A stretch of 64,000 bases of DNA from Acanthosepion pharaonis (Eukaryota > Mollusca > Cephalopoda > Sepiida > Sepiidae), in assembly GCA_903632075.3 (NCBI GenBank), contig CAHIKZ030000247.1, positions 195,001 through 259,000 of the forward strand. Reading direction: 5' to 3'. A program made the position numbers and the translations under genes. Shown here one piece after another: positions 20,863-31,994 of this stretch; position 1 is the first letter of the stretch, and each line of letters opens with the position of its first letter. The notes under the pieces were generated by a model, which was not told the origin of the DNA, searched no databases, and saw nothing but the letters and a program-made list of their open reading frames with translations.

Positions 20863-20865
<3 letters not shown>

Positions 20866-21815
20866 TTGTAATATTTATTTTCTCCCGCGTCAATTTGTTA
20901 GTGTGTTGCTGACTTAGTCATTAGCGACACCAACAAGAAAAAGAACAACAACATTAATAATAATAATAAACGCAACAATATAAAATCGTGTATTTTCAAA
21001 ACGTTCAAGTGAAAATTTTCTCTCAAACACATTCTCTCTCTCTCTCTCTCTATTTTTCGCTCTCATTGATCTTTTTGTTCGTCCTCTCTTTCTCTCTCGC
21101 ATTGATTTTATTTCTTTTCCAATTTTTATCTCTCTCCTTACGAGTGAGGCAGAAAATAATTTCCAGGCTGTCACCTGGCTCCGTGACAGAACCCACGACC
21201 AGGTCCTGCTTCAGAAAGTCAATATGAAAGATGGTGCCAGCCTTTTCATAAGCTTGACTACTACCGTTACTAAAAATAGAACAGCAACAGCTGCAATTAA
21301 CTGAGACCTTTTATATGAGAGCTTTTCACAGCTATCACCAGAATTATCTGATCTACACAATTGGTATTAACAATACACTACAACAGACTGGTATACGCGT
21401 AAGTGTGACTAATTTGACGAATTATGTCAATGGCAAATTTTATCATTGCCCTCATCTCTTTAACTGCCATAATTTCTAACAGCATCACTATTATTTTAAA
21501 TTTGTAATGGCCTTGGCCCTTCGGCGAACATCATTCTTCAAGGCTTCTTTATTATCTGTTAGTTGCCATAGCTTCTTGCGAAATATAACGGAATAATTTC
21601 TCGGCAGGATGTAACACAAACTTACAGTTTAAAGTAGGGAGTCCGAACGCGTGCTCCCGGGTTAGGTTAAAAAATAACCCAGGTTGCAGTGGCATCGGTA
21701 TTGCTACCGAATCCATACCCGCCTTCTTTTCTCTCTAGTGCAACGAGGGAAGTAATGCCGAGGCCAGCTGTTCCCTCAATAATCTTTCAGTTGCGCTCTG
21801 TCTGAAAACAGAAAC
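20863..21815. other. Unassigned stretch with a CT-rich segment
   Basis: 21030-21150 is CT-rich and gives spurious frames on both strands. 21600-21790 is less AT-rich than its surroundings and holds a few short hairpins, but nothing was recognised. Confidence 0.35.
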
Positions 21816-21819
21816 ACAA

Positions 21820-22115
21820 TTAAGAGATAAAATATAGTTTGTCTACCCGAAGGCAGATACTATATATCGATATAAGCCCGAAGGTCAGGCAGTAAAAAAA
21901 AAAGAAGCGTAACTCGAGTAGCTCTTGATTCTCGGTCAACGAATCCCGAATATTTCCTTAAAAGGAAACGGCTAATATTACCATTACCATTAGAGATAAA
22001 ACGAACAGATACTACCCTTCGATCCCTGTGGAGTGAAGAAAAGCGTAAAGCGAGAGTCACTGGCTGCTTTGTGAGTGTTTCCTCATAAGGAAACGGCTAA
22101 TATTACTATTACCAT
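21820..22115 (+). repeat. Dispersed SINE-like repeat S5, tandem pair
   Basis: Two adjacent units both end in the hairpin TTTCCTyAwAAGGAAAC, then GGCTAATATTACCATTACCA (about 21953-21992 and 22077-22113). The second unit opens with GATAAAACGAACAGATACTA and CACTGGCTGCTTTGT. A third unit is at 22690-22860, and a tail-only match is at 47865-47912. The repeated 3' end suggests a SINE-type element. Confidence 0.6.
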
Positions 22116-22127
22116 CTATAAGTCTCA

Positions 22128-22265
22128 AAATGTGTGTGTGTATGTATGTGTGTATGTATGTGTGTATGTATGTGTGTGTATGTATGTATGTGTGTATGTA
22201 TGTGTGTATGTATGTGCGTGTGTATGTGTGTATGTATGTGTGTATGTATGTGTGTGTATGTGTGA
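22128..22265. repeat. (TGTATG)n microsatellite
   Basis: About 135 bp of mixed TG/TATG repeat. The long frames on both strands here are artefacts. Confidence 0.95.
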
Positions 22266-22354
22266 TCGGATGTTGTTTATGCATTTCCACAGTTTTCATC
22301 CTATTTCGATGATTTTTTTTGTTTGATAGATAATTCTTCAGTGCCGGTTTTGAG

Positions 22355-22425
22355 TTCAAATAGTTGGTGACAATGGCTCTCCACTACTTCCTATCCATTA
22401 TAACTCTCAGCAACGTTTTACTATT
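22355..22425 (-). pseudogene. RTE-like LINE, terminal fragment
   Basis: The minus strand reads KTLLRVIMDRK, a stop, then WRAIVTNYLN, matching the LLRA--DRK-WRAMIA-VLNGHGT end of the family. Confidence 0.55.
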
Positions 22426-22689
22426 TACTGTTCTCGGATATATATCTTTTATAAAAAACTTTAATAAAAAATAAATAATTTAAATTATTACAATAATATT
22501 ATTTATTATTATACAATTCCCTTTTCATGCCCCCCCCCATTCAAATTGTTAACCCCTCCCCGATTTGGCGATGTGCCTCAGTTGCAACCAGTTGTTGTTA
22601 CTAATATTGATTTTCGGGTGGGCTGACTTTAAACTGCTCCAATTGAACAGCAAAAATTCCCAGTAATGAAAGACCCGGTCGAAGACGGG

Positions 22690-22860
22690 TTATACTGATA
22701 GTTAGAGATAAGACGAACAGATACTACCCTTTGATCCCGGCCCGATGGCTGGAGAGTGAAGAAAAGTGTCGCAAGAATCACTGGCTGCTTTGTTAATGAA
22801 TGCTGAATATTTCCTCATAAGGAAACGGCTAATATAATCATGACCATTACCATTCACACG
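22690..22860 (+). repeat. Dispersed SINE-like repeat S5
   Basis: It shares GACGAACAGATACTACCCTT, CACTGGCTGCTTTGT and TTTCCTCATAAGGAAACGGC with the pair at 21.8-22.1 kb, and ends in ACCATTACCATT. Confidence 0.65.
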
Positions 22861-23139
22861 TCAGTGGGTGTCTAGATATTTTTCAAGTGCCGTGTCTCTT
22901 TGAACAAAAGGATTATTCAAGAATAAACAAAAACATAAACGACTACAATAAACTCTTAACAATTATGGCTTATTATTTATTATTTATCCTCGGTAAAATT
23001 TTCTCAGTTTTCTTCAATGTCAGTAAACCTCTTTCTTAGTGGCTTTATAGCCTTCATTGGACTGAAATGATTAAAAACAATTGTAAAATAATAATCATCA
23101 TAATATATCGTCATCTACAGACAGACTGCTTCGTTGTAT

Positions 23140-23240
23140 CACAGCTCATCAGTGTGGCTAGACATCCGATTGCCTCAATCCGGGATCGAAATCCGACTGA
23201 TTTTACCCTTGAGCTATCAGCTCCCGGTAGAGAGGAAGGC
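23140..23240 (-). repeat. tRNA-like SINE fragment
   Basis: The minus strand has A-box-like TGATAGCTCAAGGG and B-box-like GGATTTCGATCCCGG only about 12 bp apart. This is a tRNA-like head with a shortened anticodon region and cannot be a functional tRNA. Confidence 0.45.
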
Positions 23241-23395
23241 GAATTTTTACGTATCTATTCTTCGAATAAACACGCCAATGACAGATTGGTCTCAATTCAT
23301 GGAAGAGCTTTGCCGTCTTAGCTGTAGTAGTCAATGTTTACAAATTCGCGCTTTTTCTCCAGAGTGTTCGACCACAATTAAATTTTCCGGGGACG

Positions 23396-23399
<4 letters not shown>

Positions 23400-23431
<32 letters not shown>

Positions 23432-23765
23432 TGTTTATCCGAATTGCAGATTCTGTAATAAATGTCCAGAAACAATTAACCCTCTTGTATCAGGTTACAC
23501 ACTGTGTTAGCACCGACTTAATATAAAACTCGGCATGACATAGTGCACTGGAAAATATGCAACTTTTACGGGAGGAAAACTACAAGAAACTGGTATGAAC
23601 ATCACCCAGGCTCGGTTACAGTAATAGGACCTGTAACAATTTTATGGGACTTTACAATACCCAAAGACGAAGCAACGAAAGCTATTCGCTTACACACCGT
23701 GTTTAAACAGCACAAGATTAGAATGTGCCTTTTTATTGACGTATTTGTTAGTATATGCAAATAAA
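23400..23765 (+). pseudogene. REL-endonuclease LINE, copy C8
   Basis: (TAA)n at 23400-23431 leads straight into the knuckle region (CRFCNKCPETINPLVSGYT-like), then LHWKICNFYGR, NWYEHHPGSVTVIGPVTILW, DFTIPKDEATKAI and CLFIDVFV. It stops at about 23760 without 3' UTR or tail, so it is cut at both ends. Confidence 0.75.
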
Positions 23766-24664
23766 AACCTCTATATAAAAGAAATGTTATGATTATTATT
23801 ACTAATATTATTACTCTCATGGAAAATAGCTTAGCTCTTATGTTGTCCTTAGTTGCATCTGTTCAAGGCAGTCTTTCAAGTGATGATTGAGTAGTTGTAA
23901 AATTCATAAAGTGGATTTTATCAGGAGCGCCACCAACCTGATGCGAAGATTAAAGGAAATAACAGATATGCGAGTTGTTAAAAGGTTTCTGTAGACTTTT
24001 GAGAGCAGAGAACGAATTATAAAAGTTAATTTTGAAAAGAAAAAAAATCAGGAAAAGGATTTACTAGTCAAACTCTGCTCAGTTTTTTTTACGACCTCCT
24101 TTAAAAACAAGCGGATTATTTTATTTCTGATGCTATTATTATTAAAATCAATAGAAACAGTCAGGCCACATTAGTATCACAAAAGCACAGTTTTTTCGTC
24201 TCTTGTCTGCTGGCCTTGTTTCTTTATTGATGTATCTTTTGCAAGTTGTCAGTAAAAACGTGTGAACAATCATTCTTTTCATCCTATTATAATTGTGTTG
24301 GTCCCTCCCTTCATTAGTTCGCACGACCGTTACTCCCTGCCAATGCCACATAAATAATGGACTATTCCGTTTTGATCGCGTGAAAAGAGGGGAAAAGACA
24401 CTACTAGGTTTCAGTGAGAAATTGAAAGAAAGAAAGAACAGAAGATAGAAATGGGGGGGGAGAGAGAGAGAGAGAATCAGATTAAGCTGATGAGAACAGA
24501 TACTACACATTGATCTTATTATTTTTTTGCATCAAAATGTACCATAAGGACTAAAAAATGATAAGTGACTAAAGTGCCATGCTTGTTCAGCTCTCGTTCG
24601 GGTGTGGTCGGTTCGTTTGACGGAGCAGGCTCAAAGGACTGGGTGAATGCCGCAACGGGTACAG

Positions 24665-24990
24665 GTAGGTAGGATTGAGCGATAATAAAGATGAGGACGT
24701 TCGTCAGAATGTAAATAATAATGATAACTCCTCATCCCAGAGATTCAGTTCGAAATTTCCTGAAGGTTACCCTGATCGACAAACACCTGATAAAATCCGG
24801 AGGGTACAACAGCCGGAATGTTGTGATATTATGAACAAAGGTGAGAACAATAACCCGGATGTAATTAATAATAACTCCTAATCCCAGAGATTATGACAGA
24901 AGCTGATCAGGTGATGATAAGAAGAAAGATGAGGACATTAATTCAGATGTAAATGATGTAAATAATAACTCCTCATCCTAGATATTCAGG
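24665..24990 (+). repeat. Repeated segments related to fold-back K
   Basis: GATGAGGACATT...GTAAAT and TAATAACTCCTCATCC recur three times (about 24690, 24850, 24930) around ACAGCCGGAATGTTGTGATA, a diverged form of the ACGGCCGAAACGTTGTAATA phrase in element K. Confidence 0.5.
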
Positions 24991-25271
24991 CCCAAAGATC
25001 TGCAATCTAAGAAGGACACTCTCCCCCTCCATTTTAGGGCAATTTCTGAAGGTTTCATGTAGAAATTGGGACCAAAGATCGACAGGATCGGCAAATTAAA
25101 GATATTAGAATATTGACATTTGTAATAATTACAATTCCACAATGAACCCTTTGAGACTTGGAAGATTGTAAATGACATTTTCAACATAATGAAAATTATG
25201 GTTACCAAACCCGCTGAGATGAAAATTTAGCTAGACAATTTTTCTCGCAAGAATCTATCTTAACGTATTTA

Positions 25272-25447
25272 TAAATCACCCTTGCTTTGAATATTGTCGT
25301 CACATCTTGTCTAGTGTTCCTGCTATATATCTAGAGATTCTTGATAAAATCCAAAGAAGAATCTGCAATGTTATTGTTCTTGACCTGGCATCTCGGCATC
25401 ACTCACTTTCCCACCGCCGTAGCGTAGCTTCCCTGTGCCTTTTCTTG
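25272..25447 (+). pseudogene. Jockey/CR1-like LINE fragment
   Basis: In one open frame: HPCFEYCRHILSSVPAIYLE, ILDKIQRRICNVIVLDLASR, HHSLSHRRSVASLCLF. This is the LEYCCHVW---LE-LDKIQ-R---L region after the RT. It is joined without a gap to a transposase piece. Confidence 0.8.
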
Positions 25448-25540
25448 AGTTGCCATTACGATCACCAGACCTAACACCACCAGATATTTTCTTGTGGGCT
25501 CTACTGAAAGATCTTGTTTACAGGCTTTTGTGATGTTTGA
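25448..25540 (+). pseudogene. Mariner/IS630-type transposase C-terminal fragment
   Basis: LPLRSPDLTPPDIFLWALLK, then DLVYRLL. SPDLTP-D-FLWG-LK is the region around the third catalytic acid of these transposases. No inverted repeat ends could be found, so it is an isolated scrap. Confidence 0.7.
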
Positions 25541-25699
25541 CGCTCACTCGCATATAATGTACAAATGTGGCACAAGGCCAAAAAGGGGAATGGGGAAAGG
25601 GGTGGTCTTCTGTTTTAACGTAAAACTTAGCTAGCTACAAACACTGACCCAAACATACAAACAATATTTCTTTCACCAAAACAACGCATTCTTACTTAC

Positions 25700-26788
25700 T
25701 GTTATGGTCCGGTTCTTTGTACCACGGTGATAGTCCAAGGTAGAACCAATAAAGATGAACTCGAACACAGGTATGGAATAACACAGATATATTACAAATT
25801 GGAATATATACAGAGAAGTAGAAGTGTTAGTACGAACAATCAGGTTTAGTAGAGAGAAACAATGTAGTCTCGACCAGTATCATTATTCCAATGTCTTGCA
25901 GTAATTGTCTGAACGCGACTATGTTTCGGACTGCCTCTGACTCGACTCTTGACTCGACTTGAACTACTGACTCGACTTGAACTACTTCAGTCACCCCCCC
26001 CCACGAGGGCGTCATGTGGCACAAGGCCGGTTTAAAGTGGGATCTCCGAGCCCGTGGGATCTCCGAGCCCGTAGGCTCGGCCAAAAATATGTCCATTGAA
26101 CCCGTATAAACGGGTTCAGGGTAGGTTTATCTCTCCGAAAGAGAATCCGCCCTTTGGCGTAGCCTCGTTCGGGTTCCTCCCCGCCCGAAGGCAGAGAGTT
26201 CAACCGATCAGCCGATCAAGACTTGAACTACTGACAATATTCAGTCACCCCCACGAGGGTGTCATGTGGCACAAGGCCTTTTTAACGTGGGCATTCCCGA
26301 GCCATTAGGCTCGGCCAAAAAAATAGCCCATTTGAACCCGTATAAACGGGTTCAGGGCCGGTTTACCTCCCGAAGGAGACTCCGCCCTTCGGCGTAGCCT
26401 CCTTCGGGTTCCTCCCGCCCGTAGGAAGAGAGTTTAACCGTGCAGTCGGTTCAAAACTTGAACTACTGACGATATTCAGTCACCCCCACGAGGGGTGTCA
26501 TGGCACAAGGCCTTTTTAACGTGGGAATTCCCTGAGCCATTAGGCTCGGCCAAAAAATAGCCCGTTTGAACCCGTATAAACGGGTTCAGGGCGTGGTTTT
26601 TACCTCCCCGAAGGAGACTCCGCCCTTCGGCGTAGCCTCCTTCGGGTTCCTCTCCATCCGGAGACAGAGAGTTGAACCGATCAGTCTGTTCAAAAGTGAA
26701 CTGCTGACTTTTTGCCTACTTCTGAGGCGCAGTATTTATTTAGTATGGAATAGTCCATTATTATTATTATGGGTAAGATCCCATAACA
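25700..26788 (-). mobile_element. Enlarged LTR copy with threefold internal tandem module
   Basis: The ends (TGTTATGGTCCGG, GATCCCATAACA) and 5-bp duplication CTTAC (25695-25699, 26789-26793) match the 348-bp LTRs at 10.4 and 11.5 kb. About 740 bp of extra sequence lies inside as three direct units starting at 25975, 26221 and 26456 (246, 235 and about 238 bp). The outer parts align with the short LTRs over their length. The extra sequence is absent from both short copies. Confidence 0.75.
25975..26693. repeat. Hairpin-rich tandem module (3 units of about 240 bp)
   Basis: Each unit holds GTGGCACAAGGCC, then GAGCC-(4 nt)-GGCTC, GAACCCG-(6 nt)-CGGGTTC, and a two-level hairpin. In unit 2 the outer stem is CCCGAAGGAG/CTCCTTCGGG (26369-26378, 26399-26408) around inner CGCC-CTTC-GGCG (26383-26394). 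A fourth weak hairpin ends in AGAGAG. A diverged single unit with the same fold is at 54720-54890. Much richer in G and C than its surroundings. Confidence 0.8.
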
Positions 26789-26799
26789 CTTACCATTCT

Positions 26800-28235
26800 T
26801 ACCTCATCTACCATAATGCCTCAGAATCTTTATGAAGTCCTAACTAGTCCCCATATGTACAATTCATTGTCTGTGGAGGCAGGGGAATAAAATAACAATT
26901 TTGAAATCTATTAACCCCAAAATAGAGAATAGCGATCACTTAGATGTCACGCTAATTCCCATTTATATGTTTCCTTTACGACCACGTGATCTACTTATTT
27001 AATAATGGAATCGTCCGTGTTTTCTCATTGGTGATCTGTGTTCAAACTACGGTCTCGGCAATTATACTTTATCCCTAAACAACGAAAAATACAAGCAATT
27101 TCTGATAATTTTTCTGAAATTAATGTGGAAATATGCCAAATGGATTGTAGAAATGTTGTTGATTCGGCGTTGTATTGAACATGAAAGGGAGCATTTTGAA
27201 CATGTTAAGTAGTTCGTTAGTCATAGCAAATCCAGTTTGGATATGACAATAGTTATAAATTTTCTTAAACTACTGTAGTTTATTTTTGTTCAATAATTTA
27301 AATAAAAAAGGTGTTACTTTTGCCGCACAAACGGAATGGAACGACTGACATAAACAAAAATGAAAAATACAAAGACAAAACTCACTATAAAGAAATAAAT
27401 TGAAAAATGTGACAAAAAATGGCTGACCAGTTCCGCTCCTCGTTCTTCAGAGCTAAATCGAGAACAAAACACAAATAGTTACACAACGACTAAAAAAATA
27501 GAGAAATAAAATACTACCAGGGAACCATTGATGGTTTTTCATCTTATTGGTTGGGCATGGCAGTCAAGTCGTACGCCACGCATGGCAATCACGTCATACG
27601 CTCCGCAAGGCCCACGGACCCTTCCCAGGAAATGTGTTTGCTATTACTGAGCCCAAAATATTAGCGGTTGGCTAGCAAAATGAATCATTTCTATAACTAT
27701 CCCCGCTCAGCTCACCGTCCCGACTACTTCGTGGGGGAGCATATTACTTCATGCCCAGACGCCCAGGGGTTCGCACCAGCTCTGCTCTGGCAGGGTATCC
27801 ATTTGCTTTCTTTTTACAGAGACAATGCACTAGACCTCGTTTCTTTCACCGAGCCGCTAGCGTTACCAGTTGTGGTAGACAACTCAGTCTGCATTTCGTT
27901 TCCGCTACAATCACAGATTACATTTATACACAGCAACCGTTTCTGCTTACAGAGGAAAGGTTGCTTACACTTAATTTAAATGGATTCAGGCAAACTCAAT
28001 ATTACCCTTAGCAACGTCTGTAAGCAGAAGACTGAAGCATAAAAATCTTTAAATAACCATTTAAGCAAGTTGAATTCTAATTCTTGCACAAAAATTAAGC
28101 GACCCGAGTCCTAATCAAAATCCTTGTTAAAAAGAAACCGTGTATACTTTTATTCTATGTTATTATGAGTTAATGTTGTTAATCTCTTATACTTAATTTA
28201 CAAATAAGACTTTACCATATGTATGTTAACCTTAA
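26800..28235. other. Unassigned stretch
   Basis: Frames at 27668-27979 and 27751-28011 overlap in different phases and show no domain. 27540-27620 has repeated GTCAAGTCGTACGC/GTCACGTCATACGC text. I cannot assign it to a gene or repeat. Confidence 0.35.
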
Positions 28236-28300
28236 AATGCCACGTTCTTTCAAGACGTAGAAGATCATGATTCTCCACAGAATCCTTTCTCTTTATTATC
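28236..28300 (-). pseudogene. RTE-like LINE, terminal fragment
   Basis: The minus strand reads WRIMIFYVLKERG, the end of the family (W--MIA-VLKGHG). Confidence 0.55.
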
Positions 28301-28384
28301 TATGAATTGCCATGTATTCTTGTGACAGATATTGAAGTGGTTCTCTTTGCTTTCTCTACGGTTTGGAATTCAGAGTTTTCCTTC

Positions 28385-28530
28385 TCTTAGACTGGTTGCC
28401 ACCTAGAGACATAGGGACCAACCTAGTCTGCATGACTGGGGATAGAAAAGGGCGTTTGTGCGAAAGTGAGCACAGGGATTTGAACTCAGTTCTCCAATTC
28501 CACTTTTCATTACACTAGCCACACATTCAT
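28385..28530 (-). repeat. tRNA-derived SINE fragment
   Basis: The minus strand B-box region GAGAACTGAGTTCAAATCCC, then TGTGCTCACTTTCGCACAAA and a CAACCAGTCTAAGAGAAGGA end like that of the SINEs at 51.65 and 53.73 kb. Confidence 0.55.
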
Positions 28531-28539
28531 GGCTATGTT

Positions 28540-29460
28540 AGGCGTAGAATAAAAAAAAAAAAAGAAGTGAGTACAAGATTCTGTTATATATACGGTTTCA
28601 TGCATCCGCTGTCTAGAGTTCTCGGAACATCCCCGTGGATAAGAAGAGACTATTGTACTTATTAGTTTAGCTGACCTTACCAGATGAGCTACATCTCTGT
28701 CTATGGGGATTGTGAGTATGCAGAGCTTCCTTTGTTTTTGAAATGTATAAAAATGACGGGGAGAAAAAAGTGTTGGCAGGTTTTACACTTGAGTTTGTAG
28801 AAGTATGACAAATAAAATAAAATAAAAATATTTTTATATCTCCTGAAAATTATCATCTACTTATCATCTCCTTAAAATCTCATTAATATTAATACTGGCA
28901 TTCTTAAGGACAGTTCAATCAGCTGACTAAACCAGATCCTTGGATAAGCAAAACAAAAGATCAAAAACTCTGTACCAGACGAAAGACAATCCTACCACAC
29001 TCACCGCACTAAATGTTAGTTTCCTCTACAATTTTGTCGGAAAGCAGGACGAGCTGGTCTACTCTACTCTAATCACCAAAGAACTAATCAGGACGAGTGC
29101 CTACTACAAAGAAGGAGAGGCCGCTTTCTCTCCCTGTTCTAATGTACCGCGAACTACGAACTCTGTTTTACAAGAATGATATAAGTTTCCATTTTGCATA
29201 CAAAAGAAAATCATAAAAAACAACGTTCGCTAAGCGTTCATTTATTTTTAATGTAAAAACCCACATTCAAAACGAACAGCCACAAGGTGAAAACATCTTG
29301 CTAGGGAAAGTGATGTTGGTCGTAAAAATAAGAAAGGCAGAGACTTTTGAAGAAAGAAAAAGAGAATGAAAAAGAAGAAAAACTTTAATAAAGAATGGAA
29401 GAGGTAAACAGAGAAGCGTAATGAGAAGATGAAAAAGAAGAAAGAGAAAACCGAAAATAT
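28540..29460. other. Unassigned stretch
   Basis: Frame 28940-29179 (79 residues) has ordinary amino-acid composition but no recognisable motif and no visible splice context. 29300-29470 is purine-rich. Confidence 0.35.
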
Positions 29461-29461
29461 T

Positions 29462-29770
29462 TTTTTAATCATTTCCCTACAAGCAAAGTCAATAAAGCTA
29501 CTAAATCAAAAGGGGTTACTGAGTGTAAGAATAAAATTAAAAAAAACATTATTAAGGAGAGAGAACAATAAAAAAGCAAGAATTAAGAAGACAGAAGATA
29601 ACATTTGACGTTGCTTTTAAACTTTTGAAGATCAAACTTGAGTTGAAAGCAAGAAACCGGAAAAGAGTTTCCTACGTGAGAAGTGCGATAGAAGAAATTG
29701 TTAGCATAGAACTTACGGTTACATCTAGCCATTTTAACTAGAAGATGATGAGGCATTGTCGACATTCTAG
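29462..29770 (-). pseudogene. Jockey/CR1-like LINE, C-terminus and 3' UTR
   Basis: In one open frame on the minus strand (29765-29586): PHHLLVKMARCNRKFYANNF, FYRTSHVGNSFPVSCFQLKF, DLQKFKSNVKCYLLSS and a stop. The 3' UTR ends GGGAAATGATTAAAAAAATA at about 29462. Confidence 0.8.
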
Positions 29771-30037
29771 TAAAATATTAAAGATAGATATAGTAATAAG
29801 ATTAGAGAAGGATAAAACAGATGGTGAATGAGGGAATAAAAAATAAAACATTGAAAGAAAGAATAAAATTAAGGGTTAAAAAGAAGTAGAAAATAAATTA
29901 AGAGGAATGAGAAAAAAAAGGTAAAAAAAAAGTAAAGAAAAGAAATTAAAAAATAAATAAAGTGATACCTTGCCGTGGAGTAGTGTTTAGCAAATCTGCC
30001 TCATGTGTTATTATGACTACACAATCTTTTTTTTTTT

Positions 30038-30260
30038 ATGTGCCGTGTCCTTTCAGGACGTAGGCGATCATGGTTCTCCACTTCCCCTTATCCCTTGTAG
30101 CTCTCAATAAATTTCATCCCTCTGCCACTTCTCCCAGATTACGTTCTGTCATCCACTTGCTCAAGCCCGCCAGGTATGTCATGCATTGCTTTCCCTTGTC
30201 TTTCTTTCTCTCTATTCGGCCTTTGAGTATCAGATTCTCCAACAAAAGAGTTCCATTTTC
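30038..30260 (-). pseudogene. RTE-like LINE, terminal fragment
   Basis: The minus strand reads LRATRDKGKWRTMIAYVLKG, then HGT, with degraded family text upstream. Same end as the copy at 48.0 kb. Confidence 0.7.
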
Positions 30261-30577
30261 ACTGAATTTCTCACTATTACGTTTTGTCTCATTAAACGGA
30301 ACTTCGTAAATATTTAGGGAAGAGAGAAATTTAAAAACAAGAGATGAAAAACGAATAAAAAACGAATGAATTAAATAGAGAAAAAAAAGTGCAATAAAAA
30401 CAAATAAATACAGTAAGAGCCGAATGTGGGGTTGATGAGTTTAGAAAAGTAGAAGGATTCGCCAGCTGTTGAATATATCGACTTTATATTCGTGGGCTAA
30501 CAAGTATAATCGTCGACCCACTCCGCCTTCAGTTCTCACACTACCTTTCTTTGTTTTTACACCGACCATCACCTCAT

Positions 30578-30616
30578 TATCTCTCTCTCTCTCTCTCTCT
30601 GTGACTCAAACACACA

Positions 30617-30676
<60 letters not shown>
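30578..30676. repeat. (CT)n ... (GA)n inverted pair
   Basis: (CT)n at 30581-30600 and (GA)n at 30620-30676 are complementary, with about 20 bp between them. On single strands this is a long hairpin. Confidence 0.9.
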
Positions 30677-30677
<1 letters not shown>

Positions 30678-30679
30678 AC

Positions 30680-30885
30680 ACACACAAAGGAGCGCGTGCG
30701 GAGGCACGCTCCCAGGTTCCTCTTGCCATCTTATACTTTCTAGCAGCCGCGGTAGCGGCGGTGGAGGTGGCTCCGCCCACTCCCTTTCTTTTTTGCCGTA
30801 ACGCGCTTGCTTTGGCTTCTTTTCGCGGCAGAAGTGGGGTGAAAGAAATCGGAGGACGCTATCGCAAAACCAAAGTTACCTCAAC
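30680..30885. promoter_or_regulatory. CpG-rich patch, candidate promoter or first-exon region
   Basis: This is the most GC- and CpG-rich stretch of the window: more than a dozen CpG in about 200 bp, with GCAGCCGCGGTAGCGGCGG, a CTCCGCCCACTCC GC-box-like site, AACGCGCTTGC and TTTTCGCGGCAG. No TATA box or conserved coding frame is evident. In CpG-depleted genomes such patches often mark promoters. Nothing else here proves one. Confidence 0.35.
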
Positions 30886-30999
30886 CAAACTGCACTCATC
30901 ATTACCAATACCATTTTATTTTACCGTTCGAATAATTACTGTCATTCTTATTTTTATTCTAGTGTTTTCTTTGGCTGCAACGAGTTTGCGCTTGTCTTA

Positions 31000-31880
31000 A
31001 TAATACAATTTTAAAGTCTTTGACACGAAGGCGCACGTTCGATAAAAGAAAGAAAGAAAGAAAGACGCTGTTCTAGCTAATCGACTTACATATTGTTATT
31101 CTTAAACAAAAGATTTTTCAAGAATAAACAACTACAAAACAACAACAACAATAAACTATTATTAACGAATATGGCTGCTGTTCTAATTCAATTGCTTTCT
31201 TTTACCTGACCGAAAATTAAAAAAGAAAGATAAAAAAAAAATAAAAAATAAAAAAATAAACAAATAAATAGAATAAAATAAACAACAACAACAACAACAA
31301 CAAAAAAAAACACCCAGCAATAAACGTAGGAACAATTTTGATAGCATCGCTCGGGATAAAAAATTATATTACCTGAAAAAAAAAAAAAAAAAAAAAGAAA
31401 AGAAAAAAAAGAAAATACAAAAAATCATAATAATTTTGGGATATGTCATTTGTTCACGTGATAGGAGTGAAAAAAAGAGAGATACATCAGTGATAAATTC
31501 TATTCTTACCTGTCTTGGATTTATTAAGGAATTTTACCTACACACAACAAAGGTATGTACAAAGGCGTCTGGGAAAATTTACTGTTGGTTTGTAATCTTT
31601 TCTAAACACTTTTTGTTCCGTCCATGGACAATGCTGTTCAAGGATTTTATAACCAGATCTAACTTAGTATGGCACAAGACCATAAGTATGGTGTACCTAG
31701 TGAGAATCGAAATCAATATAGTAATAATGAAGTGTACAACAACTTTCCAACCCATTATATCGAAGTCAGACAACCTAGCTATTTAGTAAAATTAATTTAG
31801 TCTGGCAAAAGGTTACCGTTATAGGATACACATAAGGTTTAAGCTTATTTCATTACGAGGCATGTTTGCAAAGCATTGCG
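31000..31880. other. Unassigned AT-rich stretch with A-rich runs
   Basis: A-rich at 31210-31420. Frame 31436-31786 (116 residues) has no recognised motif. No repeat match found. Confidence 0.35.
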
Positions 31881-31892
31881 TACTGGTAAGCG

Positions 31893-31893
31893 C

Positions 31894-31937
<44 letters not shown>

Positions 31938-31942
31938 CTACA

Positions 31943-31994
<52 letters not shown>

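Noticed and set aside
22057..22359. 100-residue frame of His, Thr and Tyr
   Set aside because: Reverse-strand reading of the (TGTATG)n microsatellite.
24148..24510. 120-residue minus-strand frame
   Set aside because: It starts in a GA-rich run and carries no recognised domain. No support beyond length.
27668..28011. Unique protein-coding frames of 103 and 86 residues
   Set aside because: They overlap in different phases, have no motif, and neither shows codon or splice evidence favouring it.
30469..31000. Coding first exon in the CpG-rich patch (frames at 30469-30801 and 30761-31000)
   Set aside because: The first is largely (CT)n/(GA)n. The second has no recognised motif and no clear splice donor. 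Kept only as a possible regulatory patch.
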